64,000 nucleotides of DNA, taken from assembly GCA_017308515.1 (NCBI GenBank), contig JAFKEN010000005.1:62001-126000 (forward strand), in the 5' to 3' direction. The stretch comes from Actinomycetales bacterium. GTDB lineage: Bacteria > Actinomycetota > Actinomycetes > Actinomycetales > Microbacteriaceae. The notes beneath the pieces were generated by a model that was not told the origin of the DNA, ran no database searches, and saw only the letters and a program-made list of their open reading frames with translations. Position numbers and translations under genes: made by a program. This document shows, piece after piece, positions 1 through 8,077 of this stretch (its first letter is position 1; every line of letters starts with the position of its first letter).

Positions 1-529
1 CGACCGTCGCGACGCCGTAGAGGTGGGCCTGGGCCGGGTCGACCTCGAGCAGCGCGATGACGCTCGTGTCGCGCTCGGACTGCACCTCGAGCATGCGCGT
101 CAGCAGCACGTCGCGTTCGTCGATGAGGTCGTCGCCCAGCAGCACGGCGAAGGGCTCGTGCCCGACGTGCATCTTGGCCCGCAGCACCGCGTGACCCAGC
201 CCCTTCGGGTCGCCCTGGCGCACGTAGTGGAGGTCGGCGAGATCCGTGGAGTACTTGACCTTCTCGAGCTTCTCGAGGTCGCCCTTCGCGGTGAGCACCT
301 GCTCGAGCTCGCCCACCTTGTCGAAGTGGTTCTCGAGGGCGCTCTTGTTGCGGCCCGTGATCATGAGCACGTCGTGCAGGCCGGCGGCGACCGCCTCGGC
401 GACGACGTACTGGATCGCCGGCTGGTCGACGACCGGCAGCATCTCCTTGGGCATCGCCTTGGTCGCCGGCAGGAACCGGGTGCCCAGTCCAGCGGCGGGG
501 ATCACGGCCTTCGTCAGAGGGGAGGGCAT
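1..529 (-). CDS. galU: UTP--glucose-1-phosphate uridylyltransferase, N-terminal part
   Basis: Makes UDP-glucose from UTP and glucose-1-phosphate, a precursor of cell-wall and storage glycans, in the cytoplasm. The reading frame starts at ATG 529 and runs off the left edge, so only about 176 N-terminal residues are visible (family length is about 290-300). The nucleotide-binding start AVIPAAGLGTRFLPATK is intact, followed by KEMLPVVDQPAIQYVVAEA, and further on the VLLGDDLID segment; all are typical of GalU. The start is fixed by a TAGGTT -10 box at 536-541, exactly 6 nt before the ATG, so the mRNA is probably leaderless. It is divergent from the folate cyclo-ligase, a common actinobacterial arrangement. 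Identification is secure; the C-terminal half cannot be judged. Confidence 0.95.
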   Translation of the reverse strand, partial: MPSPLTKAVIPAAGLGTRFLPATKAMPKEMLPVVDQPAIQYVVAEAVAAGLHDVLMITGRNKSALENHFDKVGELEQVLTAKGDLEKLEKVKYSTDLADLHYVRQGDPKGLGHAVLRAKMHVGHEPFAVLLGDDLIDERDVLLTRMLEVQSERDTSVIALLEVDPAQAHLYGVATV

Positions 530-535
530 CCCCCC

Positions 536-562
536 AACCTACGGCACGCTCCTCCGTAGAAT
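536..562. promoter_or_regulatory. Divergent pair of -10 boxes for leaderless genes
   Basis: On the minus strand TAGGTT (541 to 536) lies 6 nt before the galU ATG. On the plus strand TAGAAT (557-562) lies 6 nt before the cyclo-ligase ATG at 569. Both match TANNNT and put the expected transcription start on the A of the start codon. No clear -35 boxes were recognised; the two promoters overlap back to back within 40 bp. Confidence 0.6.
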
Positions 563-568
563 CGGTCC

Positions 569-1168
569 ATGCCAGGGAACGCGGAGGGCGCCGACGACGC
601 CAAGCGCGCGCTGCGCGCCGAGCTGCGCGAGCGTCGGCGGATCCGCACCGCGACCCAGCGCGAGCACGATGCGGCGGGGCTCGCCGCGCACCTGCGCGAG
701 CTCGTCGAGCGCACCGGAGCGCGCTCGCTCTCGGCCTACCTCTCGCTGCCCGACGAGCCGCCGACGCGCGAGTTCCTGGCCTGGGCGACCGAGCGGGGCA
801 TCCGCGTGCTGCTGCCGATCTCGCGGGAGGACGGGCTGCTCGACTGGGCCCTCTACGACGGCGCCGACGAGATCCTCGACGCCTTCGGCATGCCGGCGCC
901 GAGCACCGAGCTGCTGAGCCCGCTGGCCATCAACGACGTCGACCTCATGCTCGTCCCGGCCGCCGCGGTGGACCGCGAGGGCATGCGGCTGGGCTGGGGC
1001 CGCGGCTATTTCGACAAGACGCTCGGCTCCATCGAGGGCTGCCCCCCGGTGTACGCCGTGCTCTTCGACGGCGAGCTCGTCGACGAGGTGCCGCGCGAGC
1101 GCCACGACATGCCGGTGGACGGGGTCGTCACCCCCGCCGGCATCACGACCTTCTCCTCCGTCGCCTGA
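569..1168 (+). CDS. 5-formyltetrahydrofolate cyclo-ligase family protein
   Basis: ATP-dependent conversion of 5-formyl-THF to 5,10-methenyl-THF, recycling an otherwise inhibitory folate in one-carbon metabolism. The 199-aa length is normal for the family. Near residues 140-155 the Gly-rich GWGRGYFDKTLG segment of the active site is visible, preceded by the DLMLVPAAAVDREGMRLG strand that leads into it. The N-terminus has the usual basic helix RAELRERRRIRTATQ. ATG 569 is 6 nt after TAGAAT, so it is probably leaderless. FmdB and MscL follow on the same strand with short gaps and may be cotranscribed. Confidence 0.9.
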   Translation: MPGNAEGADDAKRALRAELRERRRIRTATQREHDAAGLAAHLRELVERTGARSLSAYLSLPDEPPTREFLAWATERGIRVLLPISREDGLLDWALYDGADEILDAFGMPAPSTELLSPLAINDVDLMLVPAAAVDREGMRLGWGRGYFDKTLGSIEGCPPVYAVLFDGELVDEVPRERHDMPVDGVVTPAGITTFSSVA

Positions 1169-1204
1169 CTCCGGCGACGCCCCACCCCGACACGACGCGA
1201 GACC

Positions 1205-1618
1205 ATGCCCACCTACTCCTACCGCTGCACCGAGTGCGGCACCGCCTTCGACATCCAGCAGTCCTTCACCGACGACGCGCTCACCGAGTGCCCGAACTGC
1301 GGCGGCCGGCTGCGCAAGGTCTTCGGCCCGCTCGGGGTGACCTTCAGCGGCTCGGGCTTCTACCGCACCGACAGCCGCGCGGGCTCGGGGTCGGGGTCCG
1401 GGTCGGCGGGCAGCGGTTCGTCGGGGTCCGGCTCGTCGGGCTCGGGCGACTCGGGTTCCGGGTCCGGCTCGTCGGGCAGCGGGTCCTCGGGCAGCGGTTC
1501 GTCCGGCTCGGGTTCGTCGGGCTCGGGCTCGGGGTCGTCCGGATCCGGATCCTCGGGCTCGGGCTCCTCGGGCTCGAGCTCCGGCTCGACCGGCTCGAAG
1601 GCCCCCGCGGCCGGGTGA
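1205..1618 (+). CDS. FmdB family zinc-ribbon protein with long Gly/Ser tail
   Basis: Small putative regulator of unknown role. Residues 1-50 form the FmdB zinc ribbon: MPTYSYRCTECGTAFD then TECPNCGGRLRKVF, with the two CxxC pairs (CTEC, CPNC) that bind zinc. Core FmdB proteins end soon after the FSGSGFYRTD segment seen here at about residues 47-56. From residue 60 to the end the protein is almost only Gly and Ser (SGSG/GSSGSG repeats), a low-complexity tail of about 70 residues. Such tails are common in actinobacterial FmdB proteins and vary in length. It lies between the cyclo-ligase and mscL on the same strand, a frequently seen order. Confidence 0.9.
   Translation: MPTYSYRCTECGTAFDIQQSFTDDALTECPNCGGRLRKVFGPLGVTFSGSGFYRTDSRAGSGSGSGSAGSGSSGSGSSGSGDSGSGSGSSGSGSSGSGSSGSGSSGSGSGSSGSGSSGSGSSGSSSGSTGSKAPAAG
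1382..1594 (+). repeat. Gly/Ser-coding tandem repeat region in FmdB gene
   Basis: The coding DNA is built of irregular repeats of ggctcg, gggtcg, tcgggc and similar hexamers encoding GS and GSSGSG. The repeat gives the same strong pattern in several frames and would be prone to slippage, so length variation between relatives is expected. Confidence 0.8.
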
Positions 1619-1674
1619 CCCGCTCGCGCCCTCGACCCTCGCGCGGAGAACCCGCGCCGACCGAAGGAGAGAGA

Positions 1675-2103
1675 ATGTTCAAGGGATTCAAGGAGTTCAT
1701 CCTCCGCGGCAACGTCATCGACCTCGCGGTCGCCGTCGTCATCGGCGCGGCGTTCACCGCGATCGTGAACGCGATCGTCACGGGCGTGTTCAACCCGCTC
1801 ATCGCCCTGATCTTCGACTCCTCGAGCCTAACGAAGGCCGGGGTCATCCTCCGGGCCGGATCGGGCGACACCCCCGACCTCGTGCTGTCCTGGGGCCTCG
1901 TGCTGTCGGCGCTCATCCAGTTCCTGCTGGTCGCGACGGTCGTCTACTTCGCGGTCGTCTACCCGATGAACCTGTTCAAGCGTCGCGCCGAGGAGCGCAA
2001 GAAGGCCGAGAACCCCGAGGACCCGTCGCCGGCGCTGCCGACCGAACTCGAGGTGCTCACCGAGATCCGCGACCTGCTGAAGGCCGAGCGCAGCGCGGGC
2101 TGA
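1675..2103 (+). CDS. mscL: Large-conductance mechanosensitive channel
   Basis: Pentameric membrane channel that opens under high membrane tension and protects against hypo-osmotic shock. The 142-aa protein begins MFKGFKEFILRGNVIDLAVAV, the MscL signature with the amphipathic N-terminal helix and pore-lining TM1 (AVAVVIGAAFTAIVNAIV, residues about 18-35). TM2 is about residues 75-97 (LVLSALIQFLLVATVVYFAVV). A charged cytoplasmic helix (KRRAEERKKAE and ELEVLTEIRDLLK) closes the protein. ATG 1675 has an excellent ribosome site (GAAGGAGA) just upstream; in-frame codons before it are not part of the gene. Confidence 0.97.
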   Translation: MFKGFKEFILRGNVIDLAVAVVIGAAFTAIVNAIVTGVFNPLIALIFDSSSLTKAGVILRAGSGDTPDLVLSWGLVLSALIQFLLVATVVYFAVVYPMNLFKRRAEERKKAENPEDPSPALPTELEVLTEIRDLLKAERSAG

Positions 2104-2150
2104 GCGGCAGCGCGGCACACGGTGCAGCGCCCCGGCGCCGCGCCCCGGCC

Positions 2151-2360
2151 CTAGTAGTGCGGCGGCCGGTCGGCGCGCAAGCGGTCGTCGTTCTCGGTCT
2201 CGGCGTGCCGATCCGGCTCGCGCTCCGGCCGCGGATCGCTGCCCTCGGGGGGCGGAGTCGTCGCCCGCCGACCGGGCCGGCGCCGCGAGGCTCCCGCTCC
2301 GCTGCGCGGGCTGGCGGTCTCCTCGGGATGCACGCCGGGCCGCTCAGGCGAGCGCGGCAC
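2151..2360 (-). CDS. Small hypothetical protein downstream of the helicase-like gene
   Basis: A possible 69-aa product from GTG 2360, overlapping the 3' end of the helicase-like gene by 17 bp; a shorter GTG start at 2333 is also possible. The product is polar and rich in Arg, Pro and Glu, with no hydrophobic segment and no recognised domain; the C-terminal half is mixed-charge (HAETENDDRLRADRPP). No good ribosome site was found for either start. The frame fills the 240-bp gap before mscL, but could be chance in this high-GC sequence. Confidence 0.3.
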   Translation of the reverse strand: MPRSPERPGVHPEETASPRSGAGASRRRPGRRATTPPPEGSDPRPEREPDRHAETENDDRLRADRPPHY

Positions 2361-5300
2361 CGCTCACGACCGGGATCTCCTCGGTGACCGGGGCGACCCG
2401 CTCCACGCCGGCGAGGCTCGCGATCCGGTCGGCGACCGCGTCGGGGTCGCGGAACAGCTCGAAGGCGTGCACGCGCGCGTAGTGCCAGCCCAGGCGCCGC
2501 AGCACCTCCGGCCGCAGCCGCACGGCCTCGCGCAGCGAGCGGCCCAGCAGCACGGAGTCCGTCTCGACGACGACGCAGGTGCCGCCGTGCGCCGCGACGA
2601 GCCCGAGCTTGCCGCGGTGGCCGAGCGCGGTGCGCAGCCCCCGTGCGGTGAGGCGCCGGGCCAGGTCGACGAGCATCGGGTCGGAGTCGTCGGGCAGCGG
2701 CGCCTCGGCGCGGCGCGCCTCGATCTCGTCGAGGATGCCGGCCAGGGCGATCGCGCCGTGGGTCATGCGGCTCTCGTCGAGGTCGCTCGGGCGGAAGCAG
2801 GTCACGATGCCGAGCGAGCGGCGCGCGCGGGTCATCGCGACGGCGAGCAGACGCTCGCCGCCGGGGCGACCGAGCGGCCCGAAGTCGCTGAGCACCCGGC
2901 CGTGCGGCGTGCGTCCGTAGCCGAGCGAGAACACGACGCGGTCGCGGCTCTGCGCCGCCGCACGCTCGATGGTCGCGACGGTGAAGGGCTCGGCGCGGTC
3001 GGCGAGCACGAACTCGCTGAGCTCGGGATCCCCCGCCATGCCGTCGAGAACGGCCTGCAGCACGCGCACGGCGTGCTTCTCGCTCGCGGTGACGACCATG
3101 AGCGACTCGCGGGGCCGCGAGTGGGCGTGCGTGCGCACCAGCTCGACGACGCGCGCGACCTCGCCGTCGACGCTCTCGACGGTGCCGCTGTCGGGGTCGG
3201 GCATCCCGGTGCCGTCCTCCACGTACTCCAGCACGAGGCTGCCGTGCCCGAGGAAGGTGCCGGCCCACGGCAGCGAGTCGATGCGCCCGCCGTAGAAGCG
3301 GCGGTTGACGAGCTCGGCGAGGTCCTCGCCGCCGGCGCGGTAGCTGCGCGTGAGCTCGAGCGTCGGCAGCAGCTTCGACAACCGCGCGTGCGCCGAGCGC
3401 TCGTGCCAGCTCTCCAGGCGCTCGGCCGCGTCCTCGCCGCTCTCCTGCGCGTGCAGCGCCTCCTCCCGTTCGGGCGAGAGCACCGCGAGCTGGAAGGGCG
3501 TCGGGGTCTGGGTGACCGGGTCGCCGAAGGCGACCACCTGCTTGGCGCGGCGGATCGCGCCGACGTTCTCGGCGAGGGTCGTCGCGCCCGCGTCGAGCAG
3601 CACCACCGCGTCGAAGGCCGTGAGGTCGCTCACCTCGCCGATGCGGTACGGCGACGAGAGCCAGACCGGCGCGATCGAGCGGGCCAGGTGCGGGGCGGCC
3701 TCGTGCAGGCCGCGCGCGTCGACGTCGCCGCGGCGCAGGAGGCGCTTGAGCGCGTCGGCCTCCTCGGGCCAGTCGACGAGGCCGATGCGCCAGTTCTCGG
3801 CGAGGCGCCAGCCCAGCTGCTGGGCGCTGCCGGCGGCGTGCGCCTCGTCGACCAGCCGGAAGTCGGCCTCGAGCCGGTCGAGCACCTCGGTCTTCGCCCC
3901 CAGCAGCGCGCGGTGCGCCGTGAGCAGCTCGTCGAGCACCGACCGCCACCAGGACTGCTCGAGCTCGGCGGGGATGCGCGCCTCGGGCACGTGCCGCGAG
4001 GCCAGGTCGGAGATGAGCCCGTCGAGCTCCAGCTCGCGCAGGCGGCCGAGGATCCCGCTGCGCTCCTGCAGGTTCTCGAGCACGTCGCTCTCGGCGGCGA
4101 GACCCGCGACGAGTTCGACCAGGGCGGGGATCGGCATCGCCGCGAGGCGGTTCTCGCGGGAGAGCCGGCCGAGCGGGGCGTCGAGCGAGGCGAGCTCGCC
4201 CGCCGCCTGCTGCCAGAGCGCCGCCACCTCGGCGAGTCCCACGGGCACCTCGGGCGAGACCCCGGCCGCGACGAAGCGCTGCCAGAGGATGCGCTGCTGC
4301 TGCACCGCCGTCAGGGCGGCGTGCAGGTCGGGCACGTGCATGCCCGGCCGCACGTACTCGCGGGCGAGCTTGCGCAGCCGGCGGCGCACGGTCGCGGGCA
4401 TCTCGGGGTGATCCCGCTTCGAGGCGGTCGCCGTGATGAGCTCGCTCACCGAGCGGTCGAAGACCGCGGGCGTGAAGCGATCGAGGGTGTCGCGGATGTC
4501 GACGAGCAGCCGCAGGTGGATGCCGAGCTCGGCGACCGACTGGAAGGGCCGCATGCGGGTCTGCCCGATGAGGGCGGCGCCGCGCTCGAGCAGCAGCGGG
4601 AGGCTCTCGGCGTGCAGGTGCTTCGCGGTCGCGTGCGCCCGGTGGGCGGCGTCGGCGGAGTCGAAGCTCGCGCCGTACCAGGGCGAGTCGGCGGGGCCGT
4701 AGCGGAACTCGCCGAGCCGGGCGGCTTCGAGCATCGTCTCGGCGACGGCGCCGCGCCCCTCGCGCAGCCGTTCGATCGTGGGCCGAGCGAGGCGCGCCAC
4801 GGTCGTGGGCGGGTCGGGCAGCAGCGCGAGGCGCGACAACTCCTCGACGCAGTCGAGCACCGAGACCCCGAGGGCCGGATCGCGCTCGGCGAGGGCCGTG
4901 CGGTAGTCGAGCAGCACGCTGCGCAGCCGCACGAGCGCGTCGTCGACCTCGCCCATCTGCGGCGCGGCGGCCTTCTCGTTGCGGGCGATGCTGCGCACCA
5001 GGTCGCGCCGCAGGGTCGGCGAGGCGACCGCGACGCCGGGCAGCCCGACGGCGGTGAAGCGCTCGGAGATCTCCCGCAGGGTCGCGCGGCGCGAGCTCAC
5101 GACGAGCACGCGCTTCTCCCGCGAGACGAGCGCGCCGATCGCGTTGACCGCGGTCTGGGTGCCGCCGGATCCGGGGGTCGTCGTCACGACGATCGAGTTG
5201 CCCGCCGCGATCTGCGCGATCACCTGCTCCTGCTGGGCGTCGGCGTCGAGCAGCAGCAGGTCGGTGGAGGGCTCGCGGTGGTCGGGATCCATCGGCGCGA

Positions 5301-6090
5301 CCTCGCGGTGCGCCTCCTCGATCGCCCAGCGGGCCGTCGAGTTGCCGGCGAGCGCGTCGAGCACGGGGTGCTCGAGGTCGGCGGCGTCGGCGACGAGCGC
5401 GGGCGCGACCTCGGCGAAGGAGGAGACCACGAGGCGCGGCTGCACCTCGATGTCGTCGAGGTGGCCGGTGAGCGCGCGCAGCTGATCGATGACGGCGTTG
5501 GGCTTGAACGCGCCGTCCTCCTCGGTGAGCGCGACGAAGGCGCGCGGGTCGAGGTCGATGCCGTGCTGCTCGGCGAACACCCGCGCGAAGGCGGGGTTGA
5601 GCGCCGTCGTGCCGCGCAGCTTCAGTTCGAAGTCGCGGCCGTGCCGGCGGATGGCGAGCGGGCGCAGGAGGATCGGCGCGCGGAACCACTCGACGCCGTA
5701 GCGCCACCGCACGATGCCGATGCCGAGCTGGATGGCGTCGAGCCCGCGGGTGGTCGCGAGCTCCTGCGCCTTGGCCGCGATCCGATCGGCGGCGACCCGC
5801 GCACCGCGCAGCGCCTGGTCGTCGCGGATCAGCTGCGACAGCAGCGTCGGGGAGCCGGTGATGAATCGCGCGAGCCCCCCCGGATGCGTCGCCGACAGCT
5901 CGATCCGGCAGCTCGGGTCGTCGTCGAAGTGCACGAGCGGCGAGCGGCCGCCGAGTGCGGCGAGCTCGGCGCGCCAAGCGGTGCGCTCGGGGTCCGCGAT
6001 GTTGGAGGCCGACCAGTCCTCGCCGCCGACCGCCATCATGTGCGGCGCGGTGACCTGGCGCTCGGCCGCGGGCACGTCGGCATCACCCAT
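2344..6090 (-). CDS. SF1 helicase-like protein with degenerate motifs and a C-terminal Vsr-type nuclease-like domain
   Basis: About 1248 aa. The layout matches a large actinobacterial family: N-terminal part of unknown role, an AAA_11/AAA_12-like SF1 helicase split by a long helical insert, and a C-terminal restriction-endonuclease-fold domain (the family typified by REase_MTES_1575). The key motifs are changed. Walker A reads TPGSGGTQT (near residue 310), so the invariant Lys of GKT is Gly. Motif II reads VVLLDAGAT where DEAS is expected. Motif III (AFGDPVTQTPTPF) and the TRARRSL segment are recognisable. In the C-terminal domain KLGLVAAHG stands where an Asp is usual, while VVVETD is kept. 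ATG 6090 has GACGAGGA at good spacing; an upstream ATG at 6126 lacks one. ATP hydrolysis and cleavage are doubtful. Confidence 0.75.
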   Translation of the reverse strand: MGDADVPAAERQVTAPHMMAVGGEDWSASNIADPERTAWRAELAALGGRSPLVHFDDDPSCRIELSATHPGGLARFITGSPTLLSQLIRDDQALRGARVAADRIAAKAQELATTRGLDAIQLGIGIVRWRYGVEWFRAPILLRPLAIRRHGRDFELKLRGTTALNPAFARVFAEQHGIDLDPRAFVALTEEDGAFKPNAVIDQLRALTGHLDDIEVQPRLVVSSFAEVAPALVADAADLEHPVLDALAGNSTARWAIEEAHREVAPMDPDHREPSTDLLLLDADAQQEQVIAQIAAGNSIVVTTTPGSGGTQTAVNAIGALVSREKRVLVVSSRRATLREISERFTAVGLPGVAVASPTLRRDLVRSIARNEKAAAPQMGEVDDALVRLRSVLLDYRTALAERDPALGVSVLDCVEELSRLALLPDPPTTVARLARPTIERLREGRGAVAETMLEAARLGEFRYGPADSPWYGASFDSADAAHRAHATAKHLHAESLPLLLERGAALIGQTRMRPFQSVAELGIHLRLLVDIRDTLDRFTPAVFDRSVSELITATASKRDHPEMPATVRRRLRKLAREYVRPGMHVPDLHAALTAVQQQRILWQRFVAAGVSPEVPVGLAEVAALWQQAAGELASLDAPLGRLSRENRLAAMPIPALVELVAGLAAESDVLENLQERSGILGRLRELELDGLISDLASRHVPEARIPAELEQSWWRSVLDELLTAHRALLGAKTEVLDRLEADFRLVDEAHAAGSAQQLGWRLAENWRIGLVDWPEEADALKRLLRRGDVDARGLHEAAPHLARSIAPVWLSSPYRIGEVSDLTAFDAVVLLDAGATTLAENVGAIRRAKQVVAFGDPVTQTPTPFQLAVLSPEREEALHAQESGEDAAERLESWHERSAHARLSKLLPTLELTRSYRAGGEDLAELVNRRFYGGRIDSLPWAGTFLGHGSLVLEYVEDGTGMPDPDSGTVESVDGEVARVVELVRTHAHSRPRESLMVVTASEKHAVRVLQAVLDGMAGDPELSEFVLADRAEPFTVATIERAAAQSRDRVVFSLGYGRTPHGRVLSDFGPLGRPGGERLLAVAMTRARRSLGIVTCFRPSDLDESRMTHGAIALAGILDEIEARRAEAPLPDDSDPMLVDLARRLTARGLRTALGHRGKLGLVAAHGGTCVVVETDSVLLGRSLREAVRLRPEVLRRLGWHYARVHAFELFRDPDAVADRIASLAGVERVAPVTEEIPVVSGAALA

Positions 6091-6197
6091 CGGGGGATCC
6101 TCGTCATGACGGTCGGCGGGCCACACACGGTCACGATAGGTGGGGAAGGCCCGGAATCTCGGGACCCGCGGCGGGTTTCGCGAACTAGGATCGCGGC

Positions 6198-7448
6198 GTG
6201 GACGGCCCTCTCGCGGGCGCTCTCGCGATCGCGCTCACGACGGTGCTCGCCCTCGTCGTCGCCGGAACCGCCGCGAGCGTCGCGCTGCTGCGCCGGCGGG
6301 CCCGTGCCGAGAGCGCCGCGCCGCTGCCCGGTCGGCGCGACGCGGGCTCGGCGCTGCTGCGCGCCGACGAGGAGCTGCGGGCCGCCGACGACGAGCTCGA
6401 CTTCGCCCTCGCCCAGTTCGGTGCCGAGCGGACGGCCGACTTCCGCGCCGCGCTCGCGCGCGCCCATGCCGAGCTCGCGGTCGCGTTCCGCGACCAGCAG
6501 CGCCTCGACACCGGCGCGCTCGGGCCCGACTCGCGCCGGCGCACGGTGCGCGAGATCCGCGGGCGTGCGGAGCGGGTGCGCACCGAGCTGGCTCGCGAGG
6601 TGGCGAGCTTCCGCACCCTGCGACGAGCCGAGGCCGACGCGCCGGCCACGATCCGCACTCTCCGAGCGCGGGCCGCGCAACTCGCCGAGCGGGTCGCCGC
6701 GACGCGCGCGAGCCTCGCGGAACTGGGCACCCGCTACGTCGCGACCGCGCTCGGCGAGGCCGTCGGCGCACCCGACCGGGCCGAGACGGCGCTCGCCGCG
6801 GCCGGAGCGCGCCTCGACGAGGCCGAGGCGGACCTCGCGCGCCGGGCCGTGCCCGCGGTCGGCGACGTGATCGCCGCGGCGGAGGGCGAACTCGCGACGG
6901 CCGACCAGGCGCTGCGCGGAGCCGAGCGCCGACAGCAGGAGCTCGCCGCCGCCGAGGAGCGCCTCGCCGCGCTGCGGGCCGAGCAGCGCGGGGCGCTCGA
7001 GCAGGCCCGGGCGCTGCGCGACGCGCCGCCCGACCCGGACAGCGGCGCGGCGGTGGGCGCGGCGATCGCGGCGCTCGAGCCGCTCGCGCGGGAGGCGGCC
7101 GGGGCCTCGGGGGGTCGCGATCCGCTCGCCGAGCTCGACGGGCTCGTCGCGGCGGCCGACCGGCTCGACCAGGAGGTCTCGGCGACACGCAACCAGCAGC
7201 GCCGCCTCGACGGCGCGCGCGAGGCCTACGCGGGGGCGCGCCTCACCGCGCGCAGCGAGATCGGCCGGGTGCAGGACTACCTGCGCGCCCACGGCGGCGG
7301 GCAGGATGCGCGCACCCGGCTGGCCGAGGCGGAGCGTCAGCTCGAGCTCGCCGAGGCCGCCTCCGACCCGGTCGAGGCGCTCGACGCCGCGCGACGCGCG
7401 CAGACCCACGCGCGTGACGCCGACGCGCTGGCGCGCTTTCGCGGCTGA
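6198..7448 (+). CDS. Single-pass membrane protein with long coiled coil
   Basis: 416 aa from GTG 6198, which lies 6 nt behind TAGGAT (6186-6191), so probably leaderless. One membrane segment at residues about 6-28 (GALAIALTTVLALVVAGTAA) is followed by a long Ala/Glu/Arg-rich helical region that looks like coiled coil to the end (for example QQELAAAEERLAALRAEQ). It resembles the C-terminal half of actinobacterial TPM-domain proteins, but the TPM domain is absent. No catalytic motif was seen. A structural or septum-related role is only a guess. It is divergent from the helicase-like gene and convergent with the HesB-like gene. Confidence 0.75.
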   Translation: MDGPLAGALAIALTTVLALVVAGTAASVALLRRRARAESAAPLPGRRDAGSALLRADEELRAADDELDFALAQFGAERTADFRAALARAHAELAVAFRDQQRLDTGALGPDSRRRTVREIRGRAERVRTELAREVASFRTLRRAEADAPATIRTLRARAAQLAERVAATRASLAELGTRYVATALGEAVGAPDRAETALAAAGARLDEAEADLARRAVPAVGDVIAAAEGELATADQALRGAERRQQELAAAEERLAALRAEQRGALEQARALRDAPPDPDSGAAVGAAIAALEPLAREAAGASGGRDPLAELDGLVAAADRLDQEVSATRNQQRRLDGAREAYAGARLTARSEIGRVQDYLRAHGGGQDARTRLAEAERQLELAEAASDPVEALDAARRAQTHARDADALARFRG

Positions 7449-7583
7449 GACCGCGGGGCACTCCGGACGCGGCGCCGGATCCCCACCGGGCACGGAGCGG
7501 CATCCGCCCCGGAACGACGTCGGGCCGGGGCGCCGCGGCACCCCGACCCGATTCGTCGCGCGTGAGCGATCACGCGGCGGGCG

Positions 7584-7883
7584 TCACGCCTGCGGCGCCT
7601 CGCCCTGCTGAGCGATCGCGAAGCGGACGACGCCGTCGCCCGCGAGCTGCGCGTCGAGCACCTTGTCCTCGAGCAGGGTCGCGGCGTTGGGCTCGAGGAA
7701 CACGCGAGCGCCGTCGCGCTCGACGAGCTTGTCCTCGTTCTCGGGCTGCGGGGTCACGGCCACCTCGAACTGCGCGTCGGGGGTGCCGGTCCCGCGGATG
7801 CGCAGGCCGCCCTCGGGCGATCCGGCGTTCTGGGCGACGATGGTCTTCACGAGGTCACTGGCGGACTCGGTGAGAGTGAGCAT
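7584..7883 (-). CDS. HesB/IscA-like fold protein lacking the cluster cysteines
   Basis: 99 aa beginning MLTLTESASDLVKTIVAQ, the usual start of the actinobacterial proteins annotated as Fe-S biogenesis or HesB-like. The beta-rich middle (GGLRIRG, FEVAVTPQP, GARVFLEPNAA) follows the HesB/IscA fold. No cysteine is present, so the three cluster-binding residues of IscA are missing and direct Fe-S transfer is unlikely. The start is supported by GGAAGGAAG just upstream. It stands alone; the 190 bp upstream of it hold no other gene that could be supported. Confidence 0.8.
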   Translation of the reverse strand: MLTLTESASDLVKTIVAQNAGSPEGGLRIRGTGTPDAQFEVAVTPQPENEDKLVERDGARVFLEPNAATLLEDKVLDAQLAGDGVVRFAIAQQGEAPQA

Positions 7884-8077
7884 GTGTGCTTCCTTCCGTG
7901 GTCACGGCCGGGCTCTGAGGGCAGAGTCCGGGAGTCGGCCACGATTCCGCAGATCGCCCCCGAGGTCGACCCGGAGCCCGCGATGTCCAGGGGATGCCCA
8001 GGCGCCGTCCGGCGGGACGCGACGACCACGGCTCGCCCACGCACCCGCCACGCCGGGCGTGCCCGACCGCCAGACAC

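Noticed and set aside
1382-1594. CRISPR-like array from regular repeats
   Set aside because: The repeats are short, lack unique spacers and encode Gly/Ser in frame with FmdB.
2057-5977. A second long minus-strand frame (1306 codons) beside the helicase-like gene
   Set aside because: It is a different frame of the same strand, made mostly of Arg, Ala and Pro; the motifs of the helicase-like protein are in the other frame.
2467-6870. A 1467-codon open frame on the plus strand opposite the helicase-like gene
   Set aside because: It is the antisense of a well-supported gene in very GC-rich DNA, its product is a run of Arg/Ala/Gly/Val/Glu with no domain, and it crosses into the next gene in another frame.
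2344-7448. A new anti-phage defence island around the helicase-like gene
   Set aside because: Neighbours are ordinary core genes (mscL, FmdB, coiled-coil protein), with no methylase, toxin or mobile element, so the context does not support it.
7884-8077. A gene or regulator in the gap between the HesB-like and FMN-reductase genes
   Set aside because: Frames here are short, biased and without ribosome sites; nothing convincing apart from ordinary upstream sequence.
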